DNA from: Lytechinus variegatus
Taxonomy: Eukaryota; Echinodermata; Echinoidea; Temnopleuroida; Toxopneustidae
DNA length: 64,000 nucleotides
Direction of reading: 5' to 3'
Assembly: GCF_018143015.1 (NCBI RefSeq)
Contig: NC_054749.1
Location: 32,544,911 to 32,608,910 of the forward strand
This document shows, in pieces, positions 51,012-62,777 of the stretch. Made by a program: the position numbers and the translations under genes. The notes below the pieces were generated by a model. It was not told the DNA's origin. It searched no databases and saw nothing but the letters and a program-made list of their open reading frames with translations. Within the stretch, counting starts at the first letter, position 1. The number at the start of each line of letters is the position of its first letter.

Positions 51012-53070
51012 TCAATCAATCAATCAATTCTTTTATTTCATTTCCATTCAAAACATAATACAAAGTAATATAAAACAATATAAATCAAATACAATTTTAC
51101 AGAAGGGCATTCTTACTTCGTAAAAAAAAAAACACAGTATAATATAGAGCATAAATGGATATGGAAATGAGGGGGATCCACTAAAAAGCAAAGCTTGTAA
51201 AATTGTGGATCCCCCTTGGAAAAGAAGAAATTATAGTCGACTTACTATATGCGTACATGCATGTATTACAGGAAAGAAAAAGAGAAAAAGAAATCATATT
51301 GACGGAAACATAAAAACTGAACAAATGCAAAGCTTTTCACACAAAGAGGTCTTCGTTGTAAAGGATATGTTGCGCAAGACAGGAAAAAACAGAGAGAGGG
51401 GATGACAAGACGTAGAAGACAAGACAAGACGTAGAAGACAAGACAAAACAAGAGACAGGACAGTACAAGACAACTAGTTTTTAAAAAGGAGTAAAACTAA
51501 GAATGGGAAAGGGCTGACCATGAACCAGCTTGATCTGGTGAAATAACAAAGGACTGGACAATATAGATGAAAAAAGATAAAATAAAAGTGAAAAATGTAA
51601 GGATTATAATCAAGATAATGAAGTGTTAGTTCCGTTGAGAAGAATTATAGGAATTAAGCAGGATACGTTTGAGTTTACGTTTGAATGAATTCAAGGAGAC
51701 ACTGTCTTTAACATTATTAGCGAGTGAGTTCCAGAATTTAGGACCGTTGAATAAGAATGTATTTTTGGCCAGTAAAGTTCTGTAAAGTGGGATGTGAAGT
51801 TCGTCAGAGTGTCTCGTGGGGTAGTTATGATAAAATTGATTTTTTGGGAACATGGCATCAAAAATATGGGGAAGTGCATTATTATTATAACTATACATGA
51901 AGTGCCCTAACTGTAGTAAATACAGGTCTTTGACTTTCAACAGTTTACTTTCTAGAAAAAGTGGGTCCGTATGAGAACGGAAACATGTACTATGAATAAT
52001 ACGAAGTGCTTTCTTTTGCAAAAGCAACAATTTATCTAATAAATATTGATGGGTATCACCCCAAATAAGAATCCCATAGTTCAAATAAGGCAAGATTAAG
52101 GATGAGTAGAGCATGATTAATGATGTGGAGGGAATGCAAAATTTTAGCCTATTAATAATACCAATATTTCGTGAAATTATTTTGGATATATTTTCAATAT
52201 GATTTTTCCAAGAAAGTTAATTGTCAACTGTTATTCCAAGAAATTTGGTGTAAGGTACCATTTCTAATGGGGTATTATCAAATATAATGTTCATCGGTAA
52301 CTTGTCTATGGAATTACTAAATAACATGTATTTTGTTTTGTTAAGGTTCAAAGATAATCGATTGGCTCTTATCCACTCAGTAACATTATTAAGTTCAGAA
52401 TTAATAACATCAACTAAAGTTTGTGGATTCTGATGAGAAAAAAATAAGGTCGAATCATCTGCAAACAAGATAAGGGATAATATTTTGGATGATCTACAGA
52501 AATCATTTATATAAATTGTGAAAAGAAGTGGGCCCAATAAGCTACCCTGGGGGACTCCACAGTTAACATATTTCAAATTGGAGTTATGATCTTTAACAAA
52601 CACGTATTGTTGTCTGTTAAGTAGGTAGCTCCTGAACCACTCCAAGGCCTTCCCTCGCACACCATAGTGAGATATTTTTTTAAGTAGGATTTCATGATTA
52701 ATGTATCGAAGGCCTTGGAGTAGTCCAGGAAAATACCCACAAGGTGACTAGATTTGTCTAGAGCATTGACTACTTTGTTGACAAAATTCATCAGGGCATG
52801 AGTGGTGTTGTGCTTGTCGCGAAACCCAAATTGAACATCAGATAAAATATTATGCATTGACAAAAATTTTTCTGTTCTGACGTATACTATTCTTTCAAGG
52901 ATCTTAGAAAATGTGGACAAAAGAGAAATAGGTTGGTAATTACCGACATCCAACTTATCACCTTTTTTAAATAAAGGAATTACCTTGGCTATCTTCATTT
53001 GATTTGGTACTGTACCATTTTCTAAGGAAAGGTTGAATAGTATAGCTCCTAAAGCTACAGTCACTAACAT
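51012..53070 (-). mobile_element. 5'-truncated LINE (CR1/L2/Jockey-like non-LTR retrotransposon)
   Basis: Encodes the reverse transcriptase half of a non-LTR retrotransposon ORF2. On the minus strand, in order: ISLLSTFSKILERIV (RT block), VQFGFRDKHNTTHAL, GIFLDYSKAFDTL (first catalytic Asp), GVPQGSLLGPLLFTIYINDF, LILFADDSTLFF (catalytic Asp pair), LNLNKTKYMLFS, KFLGITVDN, then a C-terminal block with LPYLNYGILIWGD and LLQKKALRIIH. The reading frame is broken by a shift near 52600-52660 and again near 52115-52216. No endonuclease domain remains, so it is 5' truncated as usual for LINEs. The 3' end at about 51012 carries a (TTGA)n tail. Clade assignment is by eye. Confidence 0.88.
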
Positions 53071-53318
53071 AGAGTCTATATAAGGCTAATGGCTTGGTTA
53101 TGACTGGGACACCCTAGGATATAGTTGCCAACTCTACCGCTTTTCACGCTCAAAAATCTATGTAGCCAAATAATAATTTCACCAGGGTTCCGTATAACAC
53201 AAAGGTGAGCGATTAATCGCACACTTAATTTTCAAGATTGATTGTACATTATGATTATAGTCAGTGCAATCAGTCGTATAAAACTGTTCTACGGTCATTG
53301 CTGAGCCGCTTGTGGTCC

Positions 53319-54335
53319 GGGGAGCGTTTCATCAACATTTTCATCCGACAAGTTGTCAGGTCTGACAACTTTCCTTGATTATGATTGGCTGAGAGGCACT
53401 GTTACCATAGTAACTGTCGGATAAAACTGTAGGGGAAGGCGGGGTAAGTTGAGCATAGGGGCAAGTTGAGCCACCAGCCCCAGGCCAATAATGAATGAGT
53501 CAGACATTGTGGTGGTGTCATGTATTGATGACCCATAGCATAACCCCTAACCCCACCACATTGTTTTCCACTTTGAAACAAAATGTAGTTTTTTTAGAGG
53601 GAAAAGTATGAATTTCAGCCAAAAAAGTAAAAAAGAGTGTGAAATAGATAAGTGCTTTATACACACACACACACATCTTTAAATATAGTAAAGACATGAT
53701 AACAACATTGTTAGTCCAGGTATGGATCTTCATTCTTGTCATAGTCTTTTATATGATGGATGCATAATAAATGTGTGGATACAAAATTATCGCACTAAGT
53801 TCGGACTGGGGTAAGTTGAGCCAAACAGCATGGGGCAAGTTGAGCCATGGTAATTCTTATGGTATATCTTAAAAAACAAACCATAAAAATCGATTGAAAT
53901 GCAGGCTGAAAGCAGCAAATTTACATGACTGCTCTTTTCCTTTTAAAGGATGTTAGTATTTATAGAGAATTAGCAAGTGAAAAGACTTTAAACAAGAAAT
54001 TGACATGCTGGTTTCCCCCCATACATGTTGTACGTAGTTTTTGTGGCTCAACTTACCACAGACGGTGGCACAACTTACCCCATATATGGGGCAAGTTGAG
54101 CCATTTGACATCGTTTTTTTCAAAGGTCACGATGACTTTCAGTGTGGGGGTAGAAAGTTATATGTAGGTGAAAAACATTTCCCAAGAATCAAATTTAAAG
54201 GCAAGGTACTTATTTCTACAATAGTACTAGTCATATCAATTCTAACATGCAAAATGCAAAAAGTGTCACAACTTACCCCGCCTTCCCCTACTTGTCGGAT
54301 AAAACGTCTGACAAGTCCTTTCATGAAACGCTCCC
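53319..54335. mobile_element. MITE (GGGAGCGTTTCAT ends) split by another element
   Basis: Left end GGGGAGCGTTTCATCAACAT then TCCGACAAGTTGTCAG; right end inverse, CTGACAAGTCCTTTCATGAA then ACGCTCCC. Its internal TGTCGGATAAAAC phrase lies on both sides of the inserted 53429-54291 element. Without the insert it would be about 155 bp. Confidence 0.75.
53429..54291. mobile_element. TIR element with reiterated GGGGTAAGTTGAGCC motif, intact copy
   Basis: Ends GTAGGGGAAGGCGGGGTAAG and its exact inverse CTTACCCCGCCTTCCCCTAC; identity extends at least 23 bp. Eight copies of GGGG(T/C)AAGTTGAGCC occur in both directions, at the termini and internally (near 53440, 53459, 53809, 53832, 54034, 54069, 54089, 54268). 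No open reading frame of note. A truncated relative is at 40495-40935. It is inserted in a MITE. Confidence 0.85.
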
Positions 54336-54817
54336 ATGTTCCCAGGTTTTACATAAAAAATATACGCTATTCAATTGACAGCGCTAATGCTCCCAAACAT
54401 TTTTTTTTACTTCTTTCTTTTTTTTTTTTTTTTACTTTCGATCGTGACTCTCTGAAGTGAAGTTACATTTCGCTATCGAAAAGTTATTTTATTCGTAGGT
54501 CTAATCTATAGAATATAATACCTGTAGTTTAAACGACCAAAGCAACTTTCAAAGGTCTTTGGTTTTTAAATGGGCGGAAATCTCTCCTTGAAGGTAGGGG
54601 GACACAATTGAGTTTTCCGTTTTTGTGTTCTACAGAATTACTAACTCAAACACACACACACGCACCCCCCACACACACACACATACATACGCGAAACGCG
54701 AGCCCAAACATGTTGATATATCACAAATTGTGACCTGGAAATTGAACATTCCGAACATTTTTTGTGATCATGAACTAGATTCGAACTTGCCTAAACCATT
54801 AATGCGAGCGGAAAGCA

Positions 54818-55930
54818 CAAGCTGAAAGTTTTTTTTATTTTCCAACCTTAAAACTAGACATTCGTAACAGGATAGGAATTACCTAAAAACTGGACATTCG
54901 TAACACTTTTTCAAATCATGAACAGAAGGAATTCAAGAAAATAACAGATGCGAGTGCGAGCTGAAAGTTTTTTATTTTCCAACCTAAAAACTGGACATTC
55001 TTAACAGTTTTATAAAAAAAAATCATGAACAGGATAGGAATCTTATAAAACAAATGCTAGCGCGAGCTGAAGGTTTTTGATTTTCCAACCTAAAAACTGG
55101 ACGTTCGTACACTTTTTCAAATCATGAACAGGATAGGAATTTAAATAGAGCTGAAAATTTCTGATTTTCCAACCTAAATACTGGACATTCATAGCACTTT
55201 AAAAACAATATGAACAGGATAGGAGTCTAAACAATTATTGCGAGCTGAAAGTTTTTGATTTTTCAACCTAAAAATTTGACATTCATAGCACCTTAAAAAG
55301 AATATGAACAGGATAGGAATCTAATCAATTAGCTGAAAGTTTTTTTTTATTTTTCAACCTAAATACTAGACATTCGTAACACTTTTTTCAAATCATGAAC
55401 AGGATAGGAATTACCAAGAAACTGGACATTCGTAACACTTTTTCAAATCATGAAAAAAATAGGAATTAAAAAAAATAATAGATGCGAGCGCGAGCTGAAG
55501 TTTTTGATTTTCCAACCTAAAAACGGGACATTCTTAACAGTTTTATAAAAATCATGAACAAGATAGGAATCTAATAAAATAATGCAAGCGCGAGCTGAAG
55601 GTCTTTTGATTTTTGAACCTAAATACTGGACATTCAAAGCACTTTAAAAAGAATATGAACAGAATCTAAACAACTAATGCGAGCGTGAAGGGCGAGCTGA
55701 AAGTTTTTGATTTTCAGCCTAAAAACTGGACATTCATAGCACCTTAAGAACAGGATAGGAATCTAATTACTGCGAGCGCGAAGCGCGAGCTGAAAGTTTT
55801 TTTTTCTATTTTCCAACATAAATACTGGACAATCGTAACACTTTTGAACAGGATAGGAATTTTACTAAACAATATTAGATTCGAGCGCCAAGTGTGTGCT
55901 GAAGATATTTCATTTCCGACCTAAAAATTA
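54818..55930. repeat. Satellite-like tandem array, about 95-bp unit, about a dozen copies
   Basis: Unit: GCGAGCGCGAGCTGAAAGTT, TTTGATTTTCCAACCTAAAA, ACTGGACATTCGTAACACTT, TTTCAAATCATGAACAGGAT and AGGAATCTAA. Units vary between about 80 and 135 bp with deletions and substitutions. Phrases of the same family (GCGAGCGCGAGC, AAGCGCGAGC) recur scattered at 56330, 58850-59250, 59540-59660 and 59950. Confidence 0.88.
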
Positions 55931-56149
55931 CAGTATCAGTCACCATTCTTTGAATCACTATTGCCTGTTTCGGCCGGATTCTATTTTTCTCTGGCTGAGG
56001 CAGGTAGTGGTGAGTCTGGGAATTGTGGCTGGTAGTGTATGTTATCTTTGAACAATTTTGTATTTGTAATAATTCTGATTTTAAATGTTATTGAACTCCC
56101 TTGAACTCACTCATTACAGATCCCAATGTTACTTTTTATCTATAATGTA

Positions 56150-56255
56150 TATATTGTTATTTTTATGTTAACAGGACCAGGCTGAAAAACAGTTAATCTG
56201 AGCCTGTTATCCTGTATAAAGATATTTTAATAAATAAATAAATAAATTAATGATT
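56150..56255 (+). mobile_element. LINE 3'-end-like fragment
   Basis: AACAGGACCAGGCTGAAAAA then GAGCCTGTTATCCTGTATAA and a (TAAA)n tail. This resembles 3' ends of CR1/RTE-type LINEs, which end in short tandem tails. No coding part remains. Confidence 0.5.
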
Positions 56256-57454
56256 TGATTTTATATATTTCGATCTAAAAAGTGAGAAAAAAATAAGCAC
56301 GTTTTGAAATAAAGAGATGGCTGTGTATTAATGCAAAGCGCGAGCGATTTTTTTATTTTCATACTATGACCTGAAAGTTGTCTTTTTTCAAATTATTTCC
56401 CTCCCCTTCCATCATTTAATTTTCTTCCTCGTCCTATGTTTCTTCCTATTTTTCTCATCACCTTCATATTTTGTGCCTCCAATAGGGGGCGGGCCGCCGC
56501 TTAGCCCCCTTGATCTACCTATGATGACCCCTCCCACGGCAGGAATTTTGTTTTAAAATGGAATATAAAAGCCTCGTTAATAGAGCATTTAAAAACAAAT
56601 TTTTGGGGGGATTAAGCATAGTTAAATTCACTGCGAAGGATTGATCAAAACTCATGAAAACTATTCTTTTTTCTGAGTACGCGAACAATGTAAATATTCT
56701 TATTTTCCAAGTAAATTTGGAACAAAGGGAAAGTGAATGGTTTAACAAAGGAATGTTTTTACGGGGTATGGAACATTCTCGTCTACCATCTATGCATTAG
56801 ATTGGTTACACTTCGTAATTCCGAAGCTTCGTAATTCCGAAGGTTCTTTATTCCGAAGGTTCGTAATTCCGAAACACGTAAATTGCCTTTACCTCGATGT
56901 TCGTTAATCCGAAAACGAAAAAGGGTTCGTTAATCCAAACATTTGTGGCGTGATTCCGAAGGTTCGATAATCCAAAAACGAAATAAGGTTCGTTGTTCCG
57001 AAGGTTCGATAATCCGAAAACGAAATAAGGTTCGTTGTTCCGAAGGTTCGATAATCCGAAAACGAAATAGGGTTCGTTGTTCCGAAGGTTCGTTAATCCG
57101 AAAACGAAATAAGGTTCGTTTTTCCGAAGATTCGTTATTCCGAAAACGAAATAAGGTTCGTTTTTCCGAAGGTTCGTTAATCCGAAAACGAAATAAGGTT
57201 CGTTAATCCGAAAACAAAATAAGGTTCGTTAATCCGAAAACGAAATAAGGTTCGTTAATCCGAAAACAAAATAAGGTTCGTTAATCCGAAAACGAAATAA
57301 GGTTCGTTAATCCGAAAAATGAAAACCGGGAAAGCAGAGGCAGAGGCAAGGGGGGGGGGGTGTACACTTGCCGTTCAATTGTTATGAGGATGGGAAGGCA
57401 AGGGCGGCCAAACCAATTTTCGTTTGGGGGGTAAAGCCAAGAAATGAAACTCAT

Positions 57455-57990
57455 ACGTCAAAATAGATAGATAGATGGATAGATAGATAAATGGATTTTA
57501 TTAAAAACATCATGTCTCGCAGTAAAAACTGAAATGAACATGAATTACAGATTAAAACAATTACAAGACAAAAAGCAATATAAAGTATTAACATAGGAAT
57601 TTAAATTAAAATTAAGGGGTCACTCTCGCAGTGCACTTAATTTCGGCAAGGAGGAATACATTTCCAGGCACCCCAAATGGGGTACCTGTAGAAAATTAAC
57701 TTTGAATGCAATCATCCAAAGTGCACCACGAAAATGACCCTGTAAATACTTGACATGAAAAAAATCTATATATAAAAAAATACTAAGTTCTTACTTCGGT
57801 ATAACAAGGCATAAATTAAACTAGATTCGATTCATAAAAAATCATGAGTAAAGTTAAAACTATCAAAATTGTACAGAGGAAACCATTAGGACTTTACATT
57901 TATTATTGATAAAATACTTTACTACTAATAAAATAGGGAAAACTAGCATTTATATAAAACAGAATTTCAAAATATATGGACCCTAATTGC
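57455..57990 (-). mobile_element. Possible LINE 3' end with GATA tail
   Basis: ATAGATAGATAGATGGATAG followed by AAATGGATTTTATTAAAAAC. On the minus strand this reads as an A/T-rich 3' region ending in a GATA-type tail, similar in layout to the LINE end at 51012. No coding sequence to confirm it. Confidence 0.35.
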
Positions 57991-58047
57991 ACTTAAAATT
58001 AGTTACACCAGTGACTAGGCTTATTTATGTGAGATATTGCACGAAGA

Positions 58048-58090
58048 GAGAGAGAGAGAGAGAGAGGGGGAAGAGAGAGGGGGAGCGAGA
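58048..58090. repeat. (GA)n microsatellite
   Basis: GA repeat of about 13 units followed by interrupted GAGAGG sequence. Confidence 0.85.
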
Positions 58091-58099
58091 AGTATTACA

Positions 58100-60190
58100 T
58101 GTATATAAAGTCATCAAGCAATGGAAACCTCTTATATAATGAATAAGTTAAAGTTATATAAGATATAATTACAATAATTAACGCCAATATTTAATTATAA
58201 ATGCATTGTCAATGGTAACTTGTATTTTTTTAATTATTGTTTTAATTTACATTCCATAAACCCAGTAGTTTCGCTTTTCATTTCATTGATTATATGGTAA
58301 ATAAGTATGTATGTAACCTTTATGTACGCAAATTGTGGTTTAGCAATTTTCCAAATAATGTAAATATAAACGTTAACTAGTTACGCCAGAGTTGATATTC
58401 CAATACATTTGAGACCAGTAGGTGTGCAGGGTAAGACGAAACCATGAGATGACATAATTTTCTTTTTTTTTAAGTGTCAAAAGCCAAAAAATTGTAAAAA
58501 CTTGTTAAATACAAAAAAAATAATCTCGAAGTCATGCAATCAGGAAAGTGTCACTTGTTCATTTACAGTCCATATTCATTCAGCAGTCTGTGGAAAAAAG
58601 GAACAGGACTGTTTTTCATTCTAGTAGTTCTACTTCTTGGTTCAACACAGACACGTTGTTTCCTAAGCTCTCGACGATGTTCAGCAGGTGCAAACCATCT
58701 ATGTACTGCATTCAACTTGAAAGCACTGCGAGCAAAAATGGGCACTTTGGTGATATTTTCACCTTAAGATTATATAAAAAAAACTTTTTTGAAATGACTT
58801 CTTATTATGGCAAAATGTATATTTAGCCTTTATTTTTCGCGAGAGAGTATAATGAGCGAGCGGCTTGGTAAAAAAAATCAAATGTGAAGTTGTAAAACTC
58901 GTTTTGGGGGTCAATTATTCTTTAAATGGCATTATTGCGAGGTGTTGCGAGCGTGAATCACAAGCTAAAACTTAAGGGTATTTCAATAAAAATGGAAATA
59001 AGTTTTTGAAAATCCGAGCAGATTTCTGCTGTCACTAAAAATATGTACATCTAACTAAAGAATTAACACAAGCGCAATACGCGAGCTTAAACATACTGAC
59101 CAGAAAAGGAATCTTAAAGAAAGAATTTAGTGACCTCTTTAGGATACATATTTCACCAATCGAATAACTGAGAGTGCGAAGCGTAAGCTGAAAATTCGCA
59201 ATATTCCAGCCTGAACACTTTACTTTAAAAATAGTATTTTATTTCGAAAACATGAAAAACAGCATATTTATTTTTGAAAAAGGATGATTCCCATTTTTGG
59301 AAAAATATGCAATGCCCTGTTTTTTCATTTCATTTTTGGGGTGCAAGTGCCCCCTGCCTCCCTCCCGGCGGATCCAACTTTTGTCAAATGGGGGGGGGGC
59401 AATTTTTTTTCGGCCATATTTTCCTCGATCGGTAGCTTAAAATTGATTTTTGTTTGTTTTTTGAAAGGGTAGTCCTAACAGTCAATAATTAGCTTTATAC
59501 TTATAAAATAAAGTAAATATGTAATAACATGATAAACCCTTTTTAAATAATGCGAGCGCGAGCTATATTTTTTTTTAATATGATGGGCAATATGTTTGTG
59601 ATCTTCAAAACGAGATGCCTATGCAACTAGATAATAACTGCGAGCAAGAAGCGCGAACAGAAATTTTAAATATAAGCTCTGACCTGATCTAAAGGGGACA
59701 TTTTAAGAACTTTTTGCAGTTAGCCATGAAGACGATGCGTGTTTCAACCAGTGGCGGCGGAACGTATTTTCCTTTGGGGGGGGGAGCCAAAAAAGGGGCC
59801 AATAGGGGCATTTTGGTGCAAACGGATATTTTCGCGATAAGATTATCATCTGTGTAAAGACGGAGGTTGTGTGTTTTGTAGTAATTAAGTTGAGCAAAAA
59901 AAAATAAGTGATCTCTGATTGGTAAGTTATATATTACGTTTCATTTCTGCGAGCGTAGCGAGCAAGCGGTTTTGGGGAAAATGTAAAATTCGCCTATTTG
60001 GTCAATTACTGTTAAAAGGGCATCCTTGTGAGATGTTGCCAGCGAATCACGTGCTCAAACTTTTGGAAATTTCATGAGGCCTAAAATGATAAAAATTATA
60101 TTATTTACCCAGGGAAGCCACTTCAGTTCTGAAAACTGTTCTCCCAGCTATTATTATTATCATCCGTGTTTGTTACCAAAATGAATAATT
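58100..60190. other. Interior of the large foldback element, no gene
   Basis: AT-rich DNA with GCGAGC phrases related to the 55-kb satellite, poly-G patches at 59391 and 59777, and a fragment (60108-60160) of the TTTACCCAGGG repeat. The short open frames at 58534-58826 show no motif. Confidence 0.4.
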
Positions 60191-60887
60191 TTCATTTTCG
60201 GAAATACGAACCTTATTCAATTTTCGGATTTACGAACCTTATTTCGTTTTTGGATTAACGAACCTTCGGAATTACGAACCTTATTTCGTTTTCGGATTGA
60301 CGAACCTTCGGAATTACGAACCTTATTTCGTTTTCGGATTGACGAACCTTCGGAATTACGAACCTTCGGAAATACGAACCTTCGGAAATACGAACCTTCG
60401 GAATAACCGAACCTTCGGAATTACGAAGCTTCGGAATCACGAATGTATTATGCGGGTTCGGTTAACCCTTAATATATGTTTGCTGACCATTCGCTCGCAA
60501 AGTGCAAACATCACTTGAAATGCTTAACATAGCCATCGATGATATCATGTACAGTGTATTCACGTATTGATGTGGGAGGGGGGGGGTATGTTACATCCAT
60601 AACTCCCACAAAAAGGCAAGACTTTACCCACAAATGTAAGAACGCACACAAAATGTAATAACGCTTTACCCACAAATGTAATAATTTCACCCACAACTGT
60701 ACTAATGCACTTTACCCACATAATGTCCGGGGTGGATGTCTGGGGTGTAGATGTCCGGGAGTGGATGTCCGGGGTGGATGTCCGGGAGTGGATGTCCGGG
60801 GGTGGATGTCTGGGGTGTAGATGTCCGGGTGTGGATGTCCGGGGGTGGATGTCCGGGGATGGATGTCCGGGAGTGGATGTCCGGGAG

Positions 60888-62100
60888 GCGCGTTTCCGTT
60901 TTACACCCTGGCGAAGGCATTTTCCGGAAAAGTAGCCAAAAAGCGACTAGTGAAGAGTCTACACACGTCGCTGGTTGCATGCAGCGTGTGACACAGGCGA
61001 GTCCACCACACTGATCTCTCCACCACCGCATGCAATTTGCACAGTTACTGATCATGATCAGAGCACAGAGTTCCTCGGCACTTCATGTACAGAGAGAGCG
61101 GCAGTCAGGAGTGAAATCAATATACATCTCTCCGAACATGCTTTTGCAGTCGCGTTGTTTATAGTTTTTTTTCTAAAAATATATTAAAATGAATAGAATG
61201 ACAGACAAAATCAAAATAAACAGATACTTATAATAGAAAGACAAATTGAAGTTTGATGGATTGATACACTTAGAATTAAGCTGCCGAAATTAAGATAGAT
61301 ATAGAAGACTGATAATAGATAGAGATAAGATAGCCAGATAGATAGATAGATAGAAAGAGAGAGAGACAGAGAGAGAGAGGTGGATAGGTAGATAGAAAGA
61401 GAGAGAAAGAGGGAGAGATGGAGATAGAGAATTTGAGAGACAGATAGATATATGTTAGATAGATAAAAAGATAAACAATGAGAGAGACAGGATAGACAAA
61501 TTAACAGATAGATAGATATATAGATAGAGAGAAATATAGAAAGACAGACAGATGGGTAGATAGAGGATTTGAGAGATAGATAGATGTTAGATAGAGAGGG
61601 AGAGAGACAAAGAATATTAACAAATTAACAGATAGATAGATACTCTAGTTAAAAAATAGATAGATAAATAGATAGAGAGAATGAGAGAAAGACAGACAGA
61701 TGGATGGATAGATAGAGAGAGAGAGAGAATTTGAGATAGATAGATAGATGTTAGATAAACAATGAAAGAGACAGAGAAGATTATCAGATAGATAGATACT
61801 GCAGTTACATAGATAGATAGAGATAGAATTTGAGAGATAGATATATAGACAGATAGAGAGAAAGACAGACATCAGCAAATCGGCAAGGCAAATGATCAAG
61901 GCATACATTCGTATTGAACCTGGAAAGTATAAGCTCAGCTGCACTTTGCAAATTTATGTTCTGCGCATAACTTCGGTGCGGACTTTGGATCGCGCGCCCA
62001 GCTGATAATGTAAACAAACGTAGACGTAGACTCTTCACTAGTCGCTTTTTGGCTACTTTTCCGGAAAATGCCTTCGCCAGGGTGTAAAACGGAAACGCGC
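60888..62100. mobile_element. Non-autonomous DNA transposon with perfect 75-bp TIRs
   Basis: TIRs 60888-60962 and 62026-62100 are identical over all 75 bases (start GCGCGTTTCCGTTTTACACC, inner end GTGAAGAGTCTAC). Flanks are GTCCGGGAG on the left and GCCCGGGAG on the right, a probable 9-bp target duplication with one difference, within a minisatellite. Long TIRs plus 9-bp duplication suit the Mutator superfamily; 8 bp would suit hAT. The 1.06-kb interior has a GATA microsatellite and no transposase. Perfect TIRs imply recent insertion. Confidence 0.85.
61290..61870. repeat. (GATA)n / (GAGA)n compound microsatellite
   Basis: Long compound stretch of GATA, GACA and GAGA units, repeatedly in the order GATAGATAGATA, GAGAGAGA, GACAGACAGATG. 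It fills most of the interior of the surrounding transposon. Confidence 0.92.
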
Positions 62101-62552
62101 GCCCGGGAGTGGATGTCCGGGGGTGGATGTCTGGGGTGTAGATGTCCGGGAGTGGATGACGGGAGTGAATGTCCGGGGATGGATGTCCGGGGTGGATATC
62201 CTAGGGCCCTATAGGCAGTACTTGTCCTATAGGGTTGATGTCCGGGGTCATAAGCACCAGTTTATTATTATTATCATAATGAATGCATAAACATGTATGT
62301 AATCTATATGTCTGTGTACATGTGTGTGAGGGTGAGTGTGTGTGTGTGTGAGAGTGGGTTTGTTGGTTTTGTCGAGCGCCTTTGGAATGTTGATTCATGA
62401 TTTTGCCTCCCAGCAATCGACGAATAAGCTGGACGATATTCATGATTTGGACTTGGCGCGAATTCTATCATTTTTTTTTCATTAGGACTTACAATATGAT
62501 TTCTATGAAGTGTCTATAGCCTATTCTATAGTGGTTGCTGTCTTGAATAAGG

Positions 62553-62700
62553 CCCCTACCAACAATATACCTTTATGCGTGATTTACCAACAATATATCT
62601 TTATACGTGACCTACCAACAATAACCTTTGTACTAGATTTACCAACAAAATACCTTTATACTAGATCTACCAATAATATGCATTTATATGTGATATGCCA
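62553..62700 (+). repeat. Minisatellite, about 32-bp unit, five copies
   Basis: Units of the form CTACCAACAATATACCTTTA followed by TACGTGAT, starting at about 62555, 62585, 62613, 62637 and 62668. Moderately diverged. Confidence 0.75.
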
Positions 62701-62777
62701 AGGTTCACAATGTGTGCCTGAGGCCACAGTGAAAACTGATAAAAGAAACATTAGATAAAAGAACGAAATCGAAACGT

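Larger units (their letters stand above)
56807..60447. mobile_element. Large foldback element, 3.6 kb, arms of TTCGTTAATCCGAA units
   Basis: Left arm 56807-57319 is a tandem array of GGTTCGTTAATCCGAAAACG-type units; right arm 60193-60447 is the same in inverse (CGAACCTTCGGAATTACGAA). Outer ends match (TTCGTAATTCCGAAGCTTCG versus inverse of CGAAGCTTCGGAATCACGAA) and so do inner ends (CCGAAAAATGAAAA versus inverse of TTTTCATTTTCGG), so the two arrays bound one element rather than two. The interior has no transposase; it carries dispersed phrases and a LINE-like tail. Confidence 0.72.
60722..62215 (+). repeat. GTGGATGTCCGGG minisatellite, split in two
   Basis: Units of 13-17 bp of the form GTGGATGTCCGGGG run from 60722 to 60887 and resume, in the same direction, from 62101 to about 62200. 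The interruption is a TIR element. One further degenerate unit lies near 62230. Confidence 0.92.

Noticed and set aside
56943-57206. Regular repeat protein (SEGSLIRKRNKVR units)
   Set aside because: Translation of the foldback subrepeats; no start context or homologue, and the frame is lost in the other arrays.
60705-61014. Gly/Val/Asp-rich repeat protein frames
   Set aside because: Translation of the GTGGATGTCCGGG minisatellite running into a transposon terminus.
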